Part shown: piece by piece, positions 6,263 to 8,244 of the stretch
Layout: each line of letters begins with the position of its first letter
How positions within the stretch are numbered: the stretch's first letter is position 1
Assembly: GCA_013697265.1 (NCBI GenBank)
Contig: JACCXE010000061.1
Coordinates: 1-8,244 of the forward strand
Reading direction: 5' to 3'
DNA length: 8,244 bases
From: Actinomycetota bacterium
Lineage (GTDB): Bacteria; Actinomycetota; Acidimicrobiia; Acidimicrobiales; JACCXE01
Notes under the pieces: generated by a model
What the model was told of the DNA's origin: nothing
Databases searched by the model: none
The model's input: only the letters and a program-made list of their open reading frames with translations
Made by a program: the position numbers and the translations under genes

Positions 6263-6743
6263 CGCGTAGTTGCTCTAGTTCCGCGATGTCGTCGAGATCC
6301 TTGGACCGACCAGCCTTGCGTTTCATGGCGATCAGGTGGTCGATCGAGGCGATGCGAACGGGACGACCGGCGACAACCACGGACTTCGCGTCTCGAACGA
6401 GGTCTTCGAACGGCAGCGGCGACTCGACGAAGACGTCTAGCTCGAATACAGGATCGTTCGGATCAAGCATCGTGAAAACGCGCATGCCTTTGTCCGCGAT
6501 CCAAGAGCGACGCATTTCGCCATCTGCGAACTGTTGGGCGAGGACGGGCAGTCGCGGTTCGAGCCCAAGACCCGTGAGCGCCGTCATGGCCCGGCTGGCC
6601 ACTTCATCAGCGAGATCGATCACGACGTCAACGTCGACGGTCAGTCGAGCGAACCCGTGGGCGACGACCGCGACGCCGCCGACAAGAACGAACCGCACGT
6701 CGGCTTCGTCCAGCGCCGCGAAGACCCGTTCGTTCGTTGCCAC
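6255..6743 (-). CDS. MNT/AbiEii-like nucleotidyltransferase domain protein
   Basis: From GTG 6743 this is a 162-residue protein with a minimal nucleotidyltransferase fold: Gly22-Gly23 in VLVGGVAVVAHGFAR (19-33), the metal-binding pair Asp37 and Asp39 in TVDVDVVIDL (35-44), and a third acidic residue, Asp103, in FELDVF. The C-terminal half has SIDHLIAMKRKAGRSKD (133-149), the Lys/Arg-rich pattern seen after the catalytic core in AbiEii/DUF6036-like proteins. Such enzymes transfer a nucleotide or nucleotides to tRNA, protein or small molecules, and many act as toxins controlled by a neighbouring gene. An in-frame start at 6827 exists but would overlap the upstream thiolase-like gene by 64 nt; GTG 6743 begins where the domain begins and has TACGCT at leaderless spacing. 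The upstream thiolase-like gene stops 20 nt before it, and the 58-residue gene overlaps its end. All catalytic acidic residues appear present. The target is unknown. Confidence 0.85.
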   Translation of the reverse strand: MATNERVFAALDEADVRFVLVGGVAVVAHGFARLTVDVDVVIDLADEVASRAMTALTGLGLEPRLPVLAQQFADGEMRRSWIADKGMRVFTMLDPNDPVFELDVFVESPLPFEDLVRDAKSVVVAGRPVRIASIDHLIAMKRKAGRSKDLDDIAELEQLRDE

Positions 6744-6749
6744 CGTTCC

Positions 6750-6755
6750 AGCGTA
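6750..6755 (-). promoter_or_regulatory. Candidate -10 box (TACGCT) for the nucleotidyltransferase
   Basis: On the minus strand TACGCT lies in the 20-nt gap before GTG 6743 and occupies exactly -12 to -7 for a transcript starting at the G of GTG. It is a full TANNNT match. It may give the nucleotidyltransferase/small-protein pair its own promoter inside the operon. GGAA (6745-6748) is the only Shine-Dalgarno-like alternative and is too close to the start. No convincing -35 box is visible. Confidence 0.38.
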
Positions 6756-6763
6756 CGCACCGC

Positions 6764-8244
6764 TCAGACCTTCACCAGGTTGACGCCCTTGTCGCCGGTG
6801 ACGAACTCGACGGTCTCGCCGACCCACTCGCGCTCCTCGAGTTCGCGCAACAGCGCGGCGTCTTCAACCTTGCCGTAGGCGCGCGACCCGTCCTCCAAGT
6901 CGCCGATCACGAGGCCCCACTCGGGTCCGCCGTCACGACCGTGGGCGACGGTGTAGGTCGCGACACGCGCGCTGCCCGCGTACGCGTCGGTGATGGGCAC
7001 GGACGGCGCGACGGCGTCGACCGCGGCTTGCATGCCGGGTTGGTCGGGCGCCGCAACGTCTCCCGGTGTCGTGGAGTACACGCCAAAGCAGTGCTTGGTC
7101 ATGTGCATGCCGACGCCGCTGACCATACCGACCGAATCGGGGTCCGCGCGCAACACGTCGGTCATCGCCGCGATCGAGTGCAGCATGTAGTTGCTGCCCG
7201 CGCCGCCGCTGAACGGAAGGCCGCCCGTAACGGTGAGGCCGCGCTGATCGTCGGTGGACAGACCGAGCGCGTCGCACGCGAGGTTCACGCTGCTTGCAAA
7301 ACACGAGTACAGGTCGACGTGGGCGACGTCGTCGATCGCGACGCCGGCCACGCGCAACGCCTCGTCGCTCGCCGCCTTCATGGCCGGTGACACACTGAAG
7401 TCGCGGTGCTCAGCCAGGTAAACGGGGTCGGTGGTGTAGCACCAGCCCCGCAGGTACACGCGCTTGTCGACGGGCACACCGAGTTCGTCGGCCTTGGCGT
7501 GGCTGGCCACGATCACCGCGGCCGCCATGTCGACGTCCATGATCGACACCTCGTACTTGGTGTACGGGTAGCCGACGAGTCGGTTGTTCGCTGTCGGCGT
7601 CGCCAGTTCCGCGGCGTCGCGCGCCTGCGGGAACCACGCGTAGGGGTTCGTCGCCGCGACCTCGCTAAACGGCGCCAGGAGTTCGCCGATCTGCTTGTCG
7701 TAGTCGGCGGGGGTAACGCCGCGCGCGGCGCGTCGGGCGATGTCGAATGTCGGGAACGTGAGCCACGCCTGGAACACGTTGTGCGCGATCTCGGCGGGAT
7801 GGAACGGCGCCTCGAACGGGAACGGCGGCGGGTTCTCGGCCTTGAAGCTCCAGGCCACGCGCTCGCCCGCCTTCTTGGCCCGGCGTTTCGTATCCAGCGC
7901 TTCGGCGCCGGTGATCACGGCGAGGTCCATCTCGCCGTTGATGATCGAGGTGGCGGCGTCGTCGATCAGCACCTGTGGTGTGGTGCCGCCGATGCCCGAA
8001 TAGAAACGCTGGCGCGGGCTGATGCCGAGTGAGTCGGCGAGGCGGTCGACCGGCGCGTCATACGACCACGCCATGCAGTAGACGACCTGCAACGAATCGG
8101 CCGCAGCCAGCACGTCGCCGGTTGCGCCCGCGTCGGCCGCCGCTCGGCGACAAACGTCGTCCCACAACACCAGCGGTTCGGGCGACGGCCCGTCGTCGGG
8201 ACGAATCGTGCGCTGCGCCACGCCGATGATGCACGGCGTGCGGG
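6764..8244 (-). CDS. SCP2-thiolase/PRK08257-like thiolase-fold protein lacking canonical catalytic residues; N-terminus outside window (partial)
   Basis: The minus frame is open from the right edge to TGA 6764-6766, about 493 residues. Residues before the first in-frame GTG (8221) read RTPCIIGVAQRTIRP, the usual thiolase N-terminal strand, so the true start lies just beyond the edge. Counting from GTG 8221: GGTTPQ (78-83) stands where canonical thiolases have the nucleophilic Cys loop; YSCF (305-308) matches the HDCF position of SCP2-type thiolases; GGLPFSGGAGSN (333-344) replaces the GHP histidine loop; MVSGVG (366-371) replaces the CxG loop. A C-terminal domain of about 75 residues (410-485) follows, like the OB-fold-like extension I recall for PRK08257 and the mycobacterial thiolase-like proteins. 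Databases tend to name these acetyl-CoA acetyltransferase, but the sequence argues against ordinary thiolase chemistry. It leads the minus-strand run containing the nucleotidyltransferase pair and FadA, so an acyl-CoA-binding or condensing role is plausible. Confidence 0.9.
   Translation of the reverse strand, partial: RTPCIIGVAQRTIRPDDGPSPEPLVLWDDVCRRAAADAGATGDVLAAADSLQVVYCMAWSYDAPVDRLADSLGISPRQRFYSGIGGTTPQVLIDDAATSIINGEMDLAVITGAEALDTKRRAKKAGERVAWSFKAENPPPFPFEAPFHPAEIAHNVFQAWLTFPTFDIARRAARGVTPADYDKQIGELLAPFSEVAATNPYAWFPQARDAAELATPTANNRLVGYPYTKYEVSIMDVDMAAAVIVASHAKADELGVPVDKRVYLRGWCYTTDPVYLAEHRDFSVSPAMKAASDEALRVAGVAIDDVAHVDLYSCFASSVNLACDALGLSTDDQRGLTVTGGLPFSGGAGSNYMLHSIAAMTDVLRADPDSVGMVSGVGMHMTKHCFGVYSTTPGDVAAPDQPGMQAAVDAVAPSVPITDAYAGSARVATYTVAHGRDGGPEWGLVIGDLEDGSRAYGKVEDAALLRELEEREWVGETVEFVTGDKGVNLVKV

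Noticed and set aside
5657..6475. Long open frame of 272 residues on the plus strand opposite FadA and the small gene
   Set aside because: Antisense to well-supported genes; the translation is Arg/Pro/Ser-rich with no recognisable domain, as expected from third-position GC bias.
7406..8032. Open frame of 208 residues on the plus strand opposite the thiolase-like gene
   Set aside because: An Arg/Val/Gly/His-rich shadow of a clear protein-coding gene on the other strand, with no family resemblance.

Overview
The window is GC-rich, gene-dense chromosomal DNA with almost no intergenic space. Several GTG starts, candidate leaderless starts with a TANNNT box just upstream, a FadD/FadA/SDR-type gene set and mycobacterial-style thiolase sequences all suggest an actinobacterium. 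A lineage such as Acidimicrobiia is plausible, but that is an inference from style. There are no rRNA or tRNA genes, CRISPR arrays, insertion sequences or phage genes, and both window edges cut through genes.

Layout, left to right. (1) The 5' part of a 3-hydroxyisobutyrate dehydrogenase-family gene on the minus strand (384 to 1, cut by the window edge). (2) Divergent from it, a two-gene plus-strand unit: a FadD-type acyl-CoA ligase (443-1960), then a 300-residue protein with two apparent winged-helix regions (1963-2865). (3) A minus-strand classical SDR oxidoreductase (2873-3640), convergent with the previous unit. (4) A plus-strand lipoprotein with two type-1-copper (cupredoxin) domains (3717-4904), divergent from the SDR. 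(5) A compact minus-strand run, read right to left: a SCP2-thiolase/PRK08257-like protein (6764 to the right edge, N-terminus outside the window), a MNT/AbiEii-like nucleotidyltransferase (6255-6743), a 58-residue protein (6086-6262), and a canonical FadA-type thiolase (4912-6099). The last three overlap each other by 8 and 14 nt.

Most of the genes fit acyl-CoA metabolism: activation by the ligase, oxidoreduction by the SDR and the HIBADH-like enzyme, and thiolytic cleavage by FadA. The substrate (fatty acid, branched chain, sterol side chain or aromatic) cannot be read from sequence. The winged-helix protein, two nucleotides after the ligase, is a candidate local regulator. Three items do not fit a plain beta-oxidation locus: the double-cupredoxin lipoprotein, a thiolase-fold protein in which all three canonical catalytic residues appear to be replaced, and the nucleotidyltransferase plus 58-residue protein pair, which has the size and overlap of a toxin-antitoxin-like module but sits inside a metabolic operon.
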